In this document: positions 19,156 through 28,193 of the stretch, in pieces
Layout of the letters: each line of letters starts with the position of its first letter
Numbering within the stretch: the first letter of the stretch is position 1
Program-made: the position numbers and the translations under genes
DNA from: Cryobacterium breve
Lineage (GTDB): Bacteria > Actinomycetota > Actinomycetes > Actinomycetales > Microbacteriaceae
DNA: 64,000 bases
Reading direction: 5' to 3'
NCBI RefSeq assembly: GCF_027594785.1
Contig: NZ_CP075584.1
Location: 744,001-808,000 of the forward strand
The notes under the pieces: model-generated
The model's database searches: none
Seen by the model: only the letters and a program-made list of their open reading frames with translations
Told to the model about the DNA's origin: nothing

Positions 19156-19634
19156 CCCCGCCCAGCCACCGGCATCCGCCCCGGCCCCGACCCCGGTCGA
19201 CCCGGCACTGCCCGCCCGGGTGTTGCTGCGCAACGGAGAGAACGGCGCGGCGATCGGCGCCTCGTTCTACGAGCAGGTCGGCGGGCGACCCTTCTTCGAG
19301 AGGCTCGTCACCGAGTTCTACCGAGGCGTCGCGGGTGACCCAGTGCTGAAGCCGATGTACCCGGAGGACGACCTCGGCCCGGCGGCCGAGCGCCTCACGG
19401 GTTTCCTCGAGCAGTACTGGGGCGGCCCGGGCACCTACAGCGAACAGCGCGGACACCCGCGGCTGCGCCAGCGGCACCAGCCGTTCAAGGTCAACCCGGA
19501 CGCCCGCGACCGCTGGCTGCTGCACATGCGTGCCGCGGTCGACTCCTGCGAGCTGCCCGAGCCTGCAGCGCACCGTGCTCTGGGACTACCTCGAGCGCGC
19601 GGCACACGCCATGCTCAACACCTTCGACGACTGA
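19145..19634 (+). pseudogene. Group II truncated haemoglobin, frameshifted near the 3' end
   Basis: 162-residue haem protein of the GlbO/trHb-II class after correction. Recognisable segments are SFYEQVGGRPFFERLVTEFY (helices A-B), LKPMYPEDDLGPAAERLTGF and the E-F region HPRLRQRHQPFKV with the proximal His. An extra C in GAGCCTG (19560-19564) shifts the frame at LPE, which should continue LQRTVLWDYLERAAHAML and stop at 19632-19634. The start overlaps the MscS stop by 11 nt, so the genes are coupled. Such globins scavenge oxygen, NO or peroxide in actinobacteria. Confidence 0.88.
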
Positions 19635-19749
19635 CCGCGGCCTCTCCCCTTGGTACTCCCCTGGTATCCACGGCCGACGGTGTTCCGTCGACGCCCACTC
19701 GGGTTCAGTCGGGTCCTAGCGGGCGTCCGAAGTGGGTCCCTCACGTGGC

Positions 19750-19847
19750 GGGGGCCAACTCAGGAGATTTGTGTGCGGCGGTGTCCAGCGGAGCGGAATC
19801 TCGGGGCTGTTCACGCGCATCCGCCGGTTCTTCCTGAGTTAGCCCCC
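19750..19847. repeat. 98-bp inverted-repeat element upstream of DUF222-HNH gene 1
   Basis: The 16-bp arms 19750-19765 (GGGGGCCAACTCAGGA) and 19832-19847 (TCCTGAGTTAGCCCCC) match at 15 of 16 positions around a 66-nt interior. A related element with the same arm core and a 67-nt interior lies upstream of the second DUF222-HNH gene (60867-60965). The rest of the 367-nt gap between the globin and HNH genes holds only a -10 box at 19990-19995. Confidence 0.8.
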
Positions 19848-20001
19848 ACTCACCGGGAATGACGGGGTGGGCGGGTGACCGGGATCGCTACGGCGCACTC
19901 TCTCTCGGGGGTCTCTCCTCAACAGAAACCTGATCAGGGGATGTTTCCACAAAACTGAGCCTGGCTCAAGGGATGTCGGTGGTCGGTCGTAACTTTGAGG
20001 C

Positions 20002-21797
20002 ATGACCACTCTCCCGGAGTCGCCCACTTCGCCCGATCAGCCGCACGGCGGTGCGTCTCCCCGTGCCTCCGCCACTGTGCTGGTGCCGGATGCTGTCGCG
20101 GCCCTGGGCAGGTCGTCAGCTGACTACGACGCGCTCAGCGACGAGCAGGTTCTCGCCGGCCAAGCGTTGATCGCAGATTCCCGGCGGGCGCTGGAGACGT
20201 GTGCCGCGTGGATGGCGGCGACCCTCGCCCGGCGGTCGCGTCCCGAGCTCGGCGGAAAGGGGCTTGCGGCCCGGAAGGGGTTCCGGCCCGGAAGGGGTTC
20301 CGGAACCCGGAGGACTTGCTGCAGTCCATCTCCGGGTCGAGCAAGGGCGACGCCGTCAAGCTCCTCGGGGTGGGACGGCTGCTGGCCGAGACCGATGCCG
20401 CTGAGAGGGCCGCCCGGGAGGCCGCAGACGTGCAGAAGCGGCTCGAAGGAACCCCGCCCCTCGACGGCCCCGACGGGGCCGACGGACCGCCACCCCGCGA
20501 CGGGACAGTGCCGAACCTGCCGCCGGTGGTGCCACCGGCCGCGGTGCCGCCGTGGCACGCCCCAATCGGCCGGGCCCTCGCCGAGGGCTGGCTGAGCGTT
20601 GAGAAGGCCGATGCGCTCCGGAAAGGCCTGGGCGACCTGGACCGGGCGATCACCCCGGAGAAACTCGCCAGCGCCCTCGCCCGGCTCCTCGCCGAAGCAC
20701 GAACCCTCAACGCGGACCAGCTCTTCAAGCGGGCCCGCCGGGTGCGGGACGTACTCGATGAGGCCGGCATCGCCGCCCGCGAGAAAGCCGCCTACGACGA
20801 CCGGTCGTTGCGGTTCTGGCGCCTCTCCACCGGCCAGGTACGCATGGTCGGCCTGTTCGCCCCGGAAGACGGCGAATACCTGATGAGCACCTACGACGCC
20901 ATCACGAGCCCCCGCCGGGGCGGGGTCCGGTTCGTCGACAAGGAGCAGGCCGCCTGGGCGAAGCGGGTGCAGGACGACCCGCGCACGACCGAACAACTCA
21001 CCGCGGACGCGTTCCTCGCCCTGACCAAACTCGGCGTCAAGGCCGACCCCAAGCGCATCGCCGGCGGCCGCAGCCCCGCCGTCCGCATGGTCACCATCCG
21101 CCCCACGAGCACCACACCCGCCGGTACTTCACCAAGCGGGGCCGTATCGACCGGTATGGCACCCACCGGGACCGCACCAACCGGGACCGCATCGGCCGGG
21201 ACTACTCAGGTCCGCACCGCGTCTATCGGGGCCGCAGCCGGTGGGACGGAACCGGGCGGGTCGACTCCCGCCGCCGCGGATGAGCTCGCATCCCATGCCG
21301 GGGCGAACCGCGCGACAGAGACGCCCGCACTCCAGCCCGGCGTCATCGAGGGGACAGCGGTCACCGTCTCCACCGAAACCCTGGAACGCAACCTCTGCGA
21401 CAGCGGGATCCTCGACGTGACCTTCGACGACCACGGCAGCGGCATCGACCTCGGCCGCGAACAACGCACCTTCAGCCACGATCAACGAGCCGCCCTCGCC
21501 ATCCGAGACGGCGGCTGCATGTGGCCCGGCTGCGACCGACCACCCTCCTGGACCGAAACCCACCACATCCAGCACTGGAAAGACGACACCGGCGAAACCA
21601 ACCTCGACGACGGGATCCTGCTCTGCCGGGCCGACCACCTGCGGCTCCACAACGAACACTGGCGCATCACCCGCGACGACACCGGCCGATACTGGCTCAC
21701 CCCACCACCCGGACTCGACCCCCGACAGCAACCCATCCTCCTCACCAGCAAAAACGCGCTCACCGGCTGGAGTGAATCCGGGGAACCGCACAGCTAG
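20002..21797 (+). pseudogene. DUF222 / HNH endonuclease-like protein (13E12 family), copy 1
   Basis: About 590 residues after correction. An N-terminal DUF222 helical region is followed by a low-complexity linker of five-residue repeats (like APTGT, encoded about 21110-21240). The C-terminal HNH nuclease domain reads RDGGCMWPGCDRPPSW, THHIQHW, then NLDDGILLCRADHLRLHN, retaining the Cys pairs and His residues. The frame is broken by a 17-bp tandem duplication (20267-20300); removing one copy joins LAARKGF to RNPEDLLQSISG. A TAACTT box (19990-19995) ends 7 nt before the ATG. Related 13E12 genes in mycobacteria lie in dispersed repeats and have no established role. Confidence 0.85.
20267..20300 (+). 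repeat. 17-bp tandem duplication breaking HNH gene 1
   Basis: The unit CGGCCCGGAAGGGGTTC occurs at 20267-20283 and again immediately at 20284-20300, followed by CGG, as at the start of a third copy. Because 17 is not a multiple of 3, it shifts the frame. Confidence 0.95.
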
Positions 21798-21882
21798 CAT
21801 GGGATCCAGCATCGCGTGAAGCGACGCCCCGCGGGCCCGATAAGCATTCGACTCCCGCTGCCCTTCTGACACTGGAGTCACG

Positions 21883-23598
21883 ATGAGCACGGTTCCCCCG
21901 CACACGACCGGACCCCGAGCGACATCCCCGCGTGGCGGTCCGAGCGAGGCCGATGTGATCGTGGTCGGGGCCGGCCTCGCCGGGCTCGTCGCGACGGCTG
22001 AGCTCGTCGCTGCAGGAAAACGGGTCATCCTGCTCGATCAGGAGCCGCCCGCTTCCCTCGGCGGCCAGGCCTGGTGGTCGTTCGGCGGCCTGTTCCTTAT
22101 CGACTCGCCTGAGCAGCGCAGGCTCGGGGTGCACGACTCCGCAGGCCTCGCCAGGCAGGACTGGTTCGGCACCGCGGGCTTCGACCGTGACGAGGACCTC
22201 TGGCCGAGCCGCTGGGCGGAGGCCTACCTGGACTTCGCGGCCGGCGAGAAGCGCGCCTGGCTGCACTCCCGCGGCATCCGCTTCTTCCCGGTCGTCGGTT
22301 GGGCCGAGCGCGGCGGCACGACGGCCCTGGGACCCGGCAACTCCGTGCCCCGGTTCCACATCGTCTGGGGCACCGGTCCGGCGATCCTCGCCCCGTTCAT
22401 CGAGCGCGTGCGGGAAGGCGTGCGGTCCGGCCTCGTCACGGCGCTCCACCGCCGCAGGGTCGACGAGCTCCTCACCCGGGACGGCGCCGTGGTCGGCGTG
22501 CGCGGCAGCATCCTCGCCCCGAGCGACGCGCCCCGAGGCGCACCCAGCTCGCGCGAGGTCGTCGGCGACTTCGAACTGCGGGCTTCCGCCGTCATCGTGA
22601 CGAGCGGCGGCATCGGCGGCAATCCCTCACACGTCCGCGCCCAATGGCCGGCCCGGCTCGGTACGGCGCCACGAGAGCTGCTGTCCGGCGTGCCCGCACA
22701 CGTCGACGGACGGATGCTCGGCATCAGCGAGCGGGCCGGCGCCCGGCTGATCAACGGGGACCGGATGTGGCACTACCCGGAGGGCATCGCAAACTGGGAC
22801 CCGGTCTGGGCGGCGCACGGAATCCGGATCCTGCCCGGTCCGTCCTCGCTCTGGCTCGACGCGACGGGGACTCGGCTGCCCGCGCCCCTGTTCCCCGGCT
22901 TCGACACGCTCGGGTCGCTCGAACACATCCTGCGCACCGGCCACGAACACAGCTGGTTCGTCCTGACCCAGAAGATCATCGAGAAGGAGTTCGCACTCTC
23001 CGGCTCCGAACAGAACCCCGACCTGACCGGCAAGAACCTGGCCCTCTTGGCCAAACGGGTTTCGAAGGGTGCTCCGGGCCCGGTCGAGGCATTCAAGAAG
23101 CACGGTGCCGATTTCGTCGTCGCCGACACCCTGCCGGACCTGCTCGCGGGCATGCGCCGGCTCTCCCCCGATGCTCCCCTCGACCTCGCCCAGGTCGAGC
23201 GCGAGATCCGCGCCCGCGACCGGGAACTCGACAACGCTTTCACCAAGGATGCCCAGATCACAGCGATCCGCCAGGCCCGGCACTACCGCGGCGACCGCCT
23301 GATCCGCGTCGCGAGCCCGCACCGCCTGCTCGACCCACACGCGGGCCCGCTGATCGCGGTCAAGCTGCACATCCTGACCCGGAAGAGTCTCGGCGGCATC
23401 GAGACGGACCTCTCCGCCCGCGCCCTCGGCCCGGACGGTGCGCCCGTGCCTGGCCTCTATGCCGCCGGCGAAGCGAGCGGCTTCGGCGGCGGCGGCATGC
23501 ACGGCTACCGGGCGCTCGAGGGAACGTTCCTCGGCGGATGCCTGTTCTCCGGACGCATCGCGGGTCGCGCCGCCGCCGCCGCCGCCGCCGCGGTCTGA
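21883..23598 (+). CDS. FAD-binding dehydrogenase (ketosteroid dehydrogenase/fumarate reductase-like)
   Basis: 571-residue flavoprotein of the FAD_binding_2 family. The dinucleotide motif VIVVGAGLAGLVATAELV begins near residue 26, followed by SLGGQAWWSFGG, the flavin-contacting loop of KstD-like proteins. The C-terminal FAD-binding end is GEASGFGGGGMHGYRALEG. Family members include 3-ketosteroid delta-1-dehydrogenases and fumarate reductases; the substrate here is unknown. The start ATG has GGAG 7 nt upstream. It ends with an Ala-rich run and is followed by a repeat-rich gap facing the convergent puo gene. Confidence 0.88.
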   Translation: MSTVPPHTTGPRATSPRGGPSEADVIVVGAGLAGLVATAELVAAGKRVILLDQEPPASLGGQAWWSFGGLFLIDSPEQRRLGVHDSAGLARQDWFGTAGFDRDEDLWPSRWAEAYLDFAAGEKRAWLHSRGIRFFPVVGWAERGGTTALGPGNSVPRFHIVWGTGPAILAPFIERVREGVRSGLVTALHRRRVDELLTRDGAVVGVRGSILAPSDAPRGAPSSREVVGDFELRASAVIVTSGGIGGNPSHVRAQWPARLGTAPRELLSGVPAHVDGRMLGISERAGARLINGDRMWHYPEGIANWDPVWAAHGIRILPGPSSLWLDATGTRLPAPLFPGFDTLGSLEHILRTGHEHSWFVLTQKIIEKEFALSGSEQNPDLTGKNLALLAKRVSKGAPGPVEAFKKHGADFVVADTLPDLLAGMRRLSPDAPLDLAQVEREIRARDRELDNAFTKDAQITAIRQARHYRGDRLIRVASPHRLLDPHAGPLIAVKLHILTRKSLGGIETDLSARALGPDGAPVPGLYAAGEASGFGGGGMHGYRALEGTFLGGCLFSGRIAGRAAAAAAAAV

Positions 23599-23629
23599 CC
23601 CCCGGCCGCACCGGTAACGGCGCGCGGCG

Positions 23630-23809
23630 CGTCTCGCGGCGCGCGGTGCGTCTCGCGGCGCGCGGTGGAAGCGACGCCGCGAGACGAAAGACACGCCACG
23701 AACACGACAACGCGCAACGGCCACGCCGAGGCGCAGCATCCGTCTCGGGGCGCGGCCGCGCGCTCGCGGCGCGTCTCGCGGCGCGCGCTCGATGCACCGC
23801 CGCGAGACG
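23630..23809. repeat. GC-rich repeat cluster between convergent genes
   Basis: A 19-bp tandem pair CGTCTCGCGGCGCGCGGTG (23630-23648, 23649-23667) is followed by the inverted CGCCGCGAGACG (23675-23686). A second inverted pair sits at 23772-23783 and 23798-23809. Each inverted pair can form a 12-bp hairpin. The cluster fills the 245-nt gap between the flavoprotein and puo stops, and may terminate transcription in both directions. Confidence 0.8.
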
Positions 23810-23843
23810 TAGCCGACGCCGCGAGCGCGCGCCCGGCGGCTGC

Positions 23844-25244
23844 CTAGTTCAGGACGCTCGTCAAAGCCCCGACCGGCTCGAGCACCGGCTCAAGCACGGC
23901 CGCGATCGCGGCAGCGGTGTCGCGACCCATCCGGATCGCCCCATCGACGTGCTGGTAGCCCTTGCCGGCCAGGTCGCTGCAGGAGAAGTGGATCGGCCCG
24001 ACAGGGGTGCGCAGGTCCGCGCCGTAGCGGGCGAGGCCACCGAGGTCGAAACTCGCGGCGTATGCTCCGCGGGTCCATTCCTCGTTGCCCCAGTCGCTTT
24101 CGTAGTAGACCGCCGGCGAGAGCGCCTTGTCCCCGAAGTAGTGCGAGAGCGAGAGCAGGATGCGCGCCCGGCGCTCCTCCGCGGGGAGCCGGAAGACGGC
24201 ATCCGCTGCCTCATCGGAGACGAAGCCGACGAGGGTGCCGCGGTCGTCGCCAAAGTTGGTGTTGTCGTAGGCCTCGTGCACGAGCTCGTATGGACTGAAC
24301 GCGGTGCCGGAGAGGCCGTCCTCGCGCCAGAACGGGGTCTCGTAGACCGCGTGGACCTTGATCACGAGGCCCATCGACAGGTGCTGGTGCAGCTGGTGCT
24401 GGCGGCGGGGCAGGGCGGGTTCGAAGGAGATCCGGCTGAGCAGTGTCGGTGGAAGCGCGAGGATCGCCCGGCGGGCGTGCACCTCAAGTCCGTCGGTGAC
24501 CGCGACGACACCCTCGTCGTCCCAGCGCAGGGTGCGCACCGGCTGGCCGAGGTGTACGTCGTCTCCGAGCTGCTCCGCGAGCAGCAGCGGGACCTGCTGG
24601 AGGCCGCCGACGACGCGTTCGTCGAGGATGAAGTCGGCGTCGACGAGGTTGCTGAAACTGCCGGCACTCGCGGCCATCAGCAGGGCCTGCAGGGCGGAGA
24701 AGGCGTGCGCGGGCTTGGTCAGCATGGCGCCGGCGATGAACATCGCGACGTTGTCGCGGGCTTCCTGGTCCTCCGTCTGGGTTTCAAGCCACCCGGCGAA
24801 GGAGATCCGGTCGAGTTCCGCGGCCCGGGGGTGCGCCCACGGCCGGTCGGGGTCTACCTCGGCGACGAGCTCGTCGAGGGCGGCGATGAGGGCGACGATC
24901 TCGGCCTGGGTTTCCGGGGAGACCGGGAAGATCTCGCCCTCGAAGCGGGTGCGTACCCCGGAGTCGTTGATGTAGACGTTCTCTCCGGCGCGGTACCGGG
25001 AGTAGGTCTGGAGACCGAGCTCGGCGAGGGTCTCCTTGAGCGCGTGCTGGTCCGGCGACACCCACTGGCCGCCGATTTCGAGCGTCGCTCCTTCGATGTC
25101 GTCGGTCCACAGTCGGCCGCCGACCCGTTCGCGGGCTTCGAGCACAGCGACGGTCAGGCCGGCCCGGCGCAGCGACGTCGCTGCGGTCAGTCCGGATGCC
25201 CCTGCGCCGATGATGACGATGTCGCGGTCGATTCTGGTTGTCAT
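23844..25244 (-). CDS. puo: Putrescine oxidase (flavin monoamine oxidase)
   Basis: 466-residue FAD-dependent amine oxidase. The N-terminal motif IVIIGAGASGLTAATSLRRAG, the next block EARERVGGRLWTD and GGQWVSPDQ are those of the monoamine oxidase family. The C-terminal SDWGNEEWTRGAYA and PIHFSCSDLAGKGYQHVDGA resemble Rhodococcus putrescine oxidase closely by memory. Reaction: putrescine + O2 gives 4-aminobutanal, ammonia and H2O2. It is the last gene of the gabT-gdh-gabD-puo cluster, which fits conversion of putrescine to succinate. Substrate assignment is inference from similarity plus context. Confidence 0.88.
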   Translation of the reverse strand: MTTRIDRDIVIIGAGASGLTAATSLRRAGLTVAVLEARERVGGRLWTDDIEGATLEIGGQWVSPDQHALKETLAELGLQTYSRYRAGENVYINDSGVRTRFEGEIFPVSPETQAEIVALIAALDELVAEVDPDRPWAHPRAAELDRISFAGWLETQTEDQEARDNVAMFIAGAMLTKPAHAFSALQALLMAASAGSFSNLVDADFILDERVVGGLQQVPLLLAEQLGDDVHLGQPVRTLRWDDEGVVAVTDGLEVHARRAILALPPTLLSRISFEPALPRRQHQLHQHLSMGLVIKVHAVYETPFWREDGLSGTAFSPYELVHEAYDNTNFGDDRGTLVGFVSDEAADAVFRLPAEERRARILLSLSHYFGDKALSPAVYYESDWGNEEWTRGAYAASFDLGGLARYGADLRTPVGPIHFSCSDLAGKGYQHVDGAIRMGRDTAAAIAAVLEPVLEPVGALTSVLN

Positions 25245-25299
25245 GAAAACTCCTCTATACGTGGGTGCTGCGAGGTCGTTCGAAGATCGTGCGGGTCGT

Positions 25300-26823
25300 T
25301 CATGACGCGGGGATGAGGGTGTATTTCGGGGACAGGTACTCGTGGATTCCCTCGAGGCCACCCTCCCGGCCGAGCCCGGACTGCTTGACGCCGCCGAACG
25401 GCGCGGCGGCGTTGGACACGAGTCCCGTGTTGAGTCCCATCATGCCCGTATCGAGCCCGGCGATCATCCGCTGGCCGCGGGCGATGTTCTCGGTGAAGAC
25501 GTAGCTGATCAGCCCGTACTCGGTGTCGTTGGCGAGGCGGATCGCCTCGTCCTCGTCGGCGAAGGTGATGATTCCGACGACAGGTCCGAAGATCTCCTGG
25601 CGGAGGAGGTCACTGTCCGCGGCCACATCGGTGAGGACGGTGGGAGCGTAGAACGAGCCCGGCCCTTCCGGGCGGAACCCACCGGTGAGGAGGGTCGCTC
25701 CGCGGTCGAGCGCGTCGCGGACCAGGTTCTCGGTGTTGGCGACGGCCGCCTCGTTGACAAGCGGGCCGATCGTCACGTCCGCCTCGGTGCCTCGGCCGAT
25801 GCGGAGGGCTTCGACCCGGAGAACGAGGCGGCGCGCGAATTCGGCCGCGACGGACTCGTGGACGATGAAGCGGTTCGCGGCCGTGCAGGCCTGCCCGATG
25901 TTGCGGAACTTGGCGAGCATGGCGCCGTCGACGGCCCGGTCCAGGTCCGCGTCCTCGAAGACGAGGAAGGGCGCGTTGCCGCCGAGCTCCATGGAGGTGC
26001 GGAGCACTCCCTCGGCGGCCTGACGAAGCAGCGCCCGGCCAACTCCCGTCGACCCGGTGAAGCTGAGCTTCCGGAGCCGCGGGTCTGCGATCAGAGGTGC
26101 GGCGACCGCGGCGGAGTCCGAGGTCGTGATCACGTTGACGACTCCGGCGGGAACGCCCGCGTCCTCGAGCAGCTGGGCGAAGAGGAGCGTGGTGAGGGGG
26201 GTGAGTTCGGCGGGCTTGATCACGACGGTGCACCCTGCGGCGAGCGCGGGGGCGATCTTGCGGGTCGCCATCGCGAGCGGGAAGTTCCACGGGGTGATCA
26301 GGAGGCAGGGGCCGACCGGGCGCTGGGAGACCACCATCTGGCCGGTGCCCTCCGGCGTCTGTCCGTAGCGTCCGCCGACCCGGACTGCCTCCTCGCTGAA
26401 CCAGCGCAGGAATTCCCCGCCGTAGCCGACCTCCGCGCGAGCCTCGGCGAGCGGCTTGCCCATTTCAATTGTCATGAGCAGGGCGAAGTCCTCCCGGCGT
26501 TCCTGCAGCAGGTCGAACGCGCGACGGAGGATCTCGGCCCGCACCCGGGGTGCGGTCGCCGCCCAGGCGGGACCGGCGGCGACCGCGGCGTCGAGGGCAC
26601 GGCCGCCGTCGGCGACGCCCGCGTTGGCGATCCGCTTGAGCTCGTGCCCGGTGGCCGGGTCGGTCACGATGATCGGCTCCCCCGTGCCGGGCTGCCAGGC
26701 ACCGTCGACGTAGAGACCGTCGGGGACCCGGGCGAGGAGTTCGGTCTCCCGCTCGGTGCCCGTGCTGGTGTTCTCGCGGGAGGCGGGGCTCAGGGGTCGG
26801 TTCTCGGTGGTGAGACTGGTCAC
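25300..26823 (-). CDS. gabD: Succinate-semialdehyde / aldehyde dehydrogenase
   Basis: 507-residue NAD(P)-dependent aldehyde dehydrogenase. The catalytic Cys is in NIGQACTAANRF and the general-base Glu in SMELGGNAPFLVFED. TPWNFPLAMATRKIAPALAAG is the usual cofactor-site segment. It matches GabD-type succinate-semialdehyde dehydrogenases by layout. Lying between gdh and puo, it could oxidise succinic semialdehyde from GabT, and possibly 4-aminobutanal from Puo, since no other aldehyde dehydrogenase is present in the cluster. The first 30 residues are a poorly conserved extension. Confidence 0.9.
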   Translation of the reverse strand: MTSLTTENRPLSPASRENTSTGTERETELLARVPDGLYVDGAWQPGTGEPIIVTDPATGHELKRIANAGVADGGRALDAAVAAGPAWAATAPRVRAEILRRAFDLLQERREDFALLMTIEMGKPLAEARAEVGYGGEFLRWFSEEAVRVGGRYGQTPEGTGQMVVSQRPVGPCLLITPWNFPLAMATRKIAPALAAGCTVVIKPAELTPLTTLLFAQLLEDAGVPAGVVNVITTSDSAAVAAPLIADPRLRKLSFTGSTGVGRALLRQAAEGVLRTSMELGGNAPFLVFEDADLDRAVDGAMLAKFRNIGQACTAANRFIVHESVAAEFARRLVLRVEALRIGRGTEADVTIGPLVNEAAVANTENLVRDALDRGATLLTGGFRPEGPGSFYAPTVLTDVAADSDLLRQEIFGPVVGIITFADEDEAIRLANDTEYGLISYVFTENIARGQRMIAGLDTGMMGLNTGLVSNAAAPFGGVKQSGLGREGGLEGIHEYLSPKYTLIPAS

Positions 26824-26880
26824 GGGTGTTCTCTTTCGGTCACGGAGCAGGTGCGGCAGACGATGGGAAGCGAACGGGTG

Positions 26881-28193
26881 TCAGGGGTAAAGTCCGCGGA
26901 GGAGGTGCGCCTCGGCGACGCGTTCGACGGCGAGGACCGTCGCTGCTGCCCGCAGGGAGAGGTCCCGGGAGGCGGCGGTTTCGACGACCTGCTGCCAGGC
27001 GGCGAGCATCCGCTCTTCGAGTTTCTGTTCGACCTCTGCGGCGTTCCACCAGTAGGCCTGGTTGCCCTGCACCCACTCGAAGTAGGAGACGAGCACCCCG
27101 CCCGCGTTCGCCAGGATGTCGGGGACCACGAGTTGTCCGTTCGCGGCGAAGATCCGGTCGGCGGCCGGGGAGGTCGGGCCGTTCGCGCCCTCGACGATCA
27201 CGCGTGCCGTCACGCGGGAAGCGTTCCCGGCGTGCAGGACACCTTCGACCGCTGCGGGGACCAGCAGGTCGACGTCGAGCTCGAGCAGGGCGTCGCCGTC
27301 GAGCGGGTCCGCACCGGCGAAGCCGACGACCCGCCCGGTCGCCGCGACGTGCGCGTCGAGCCCGGCGAAGTCGATGCCGCGCTCGTTGTAGACGGCGCCG
27401 TACTGGTCGCTGACCGCGATCACCCGCACCCCCGCGTCAGCGAGGAAAATGGCGGCGTCATGGCCGACCTTGCCGAACCCCTGTACGGCCGCTGTCGCGC
27501 CGTACGGGGTGATCCGGCGGTGCCGGAGGGCGGCGAGGGCGACGTGGGTCACGCCGCGGCTGGTCGCGCTCGCCCGGCCGTGCGAGCCGCCGAGGCTGAT
27601 CGGCTTGCCGGTGACGATCCCGGGAACGGTGTACCCGACGTTGACGGAGTAGGTGTCCATCATCCAGGCCATGGTGCGCTCGTCGGTGCCGATGTCGGGG
27701 GCCGGGATGTCCTTCTCCGGGCCGATGATCGGCAGGATCTCGCTCGTGTACCTGCGGGTGACGCGCTCGAGCCTCCGGGAGGGAGAATTCGCGCGGGTCG
27801 ATCGTGACGCCACCCTTGGCACCGCCGTACGGAACGTCGAGGAGGGCGCATTTCCAGGTCATCCACATCGCGAGGGCGCGCACCTCGTCGAGGGTCACGT
27901 GCGGGCTGTAGCGCAGGCCGCCCTTGGCCGGGCCGCGGGAGAAGTTGTGCTGCACCCGGTAGCCCGTGAACAGGCGGGTGCTGCCGTCGTCCCGGCGCAG
28001 CGGCACGGCGACGGTGAGCTCGCGGCGCGGGGTCGCGAGCAGCGCGTGCAGGCCGTCAGGGTAGCCGAGCAGGGCCACGGCATCGCTGAGTCTGCGACCG
28101 GGCGTCGACGAGCGGGGTGGCGGCTGGTGTGGCGGGGCGGATGCCGGCGACCGCGCCGGTCGGCACGGCCGGCCGGGCCTCGAGCAGGCTCAT
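26881..28193 (-). pseudogene. Glutamate dehydrogenase (Glu/Leu/Phe/Val family), two frameshifts
   Basis: 436 residues after correction, the usual size for hexameric glutamate dehydrogenases. Family segments are [34 protein letters not shown] (substrate Lys), [20 protein letters not shown] and [13 protein letters not shown] (NAD(P) site). Two AGCT insertions break it. The first is AGTCT at 28089-28093, where ARSQ should continue [11 protein letters not shown]; the second is AGCCT at 27770-27774, where SLPE should continue [11 protein letters not shown]. The start overlaps the gabT stop by ATGA. It would recycle the glutamate made by GabT to 2-oxoglutarate. Both shifts at the same motif argue for sequence error or shared damage. 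Confidence 0.88.

Noticed and set aside
19750..21797. Element plus HNH gene as a complete insertion sequence
   Set aside because: Only one inverted-repeat element was found, upstream of the gene; no matching copy at the 3' side and no target duplication seen.
23630..23809. Repeat cluster as a CRISPR array
   Set aside because: Units are tandem or inverted with no regular spacers and no cas genes nearby.
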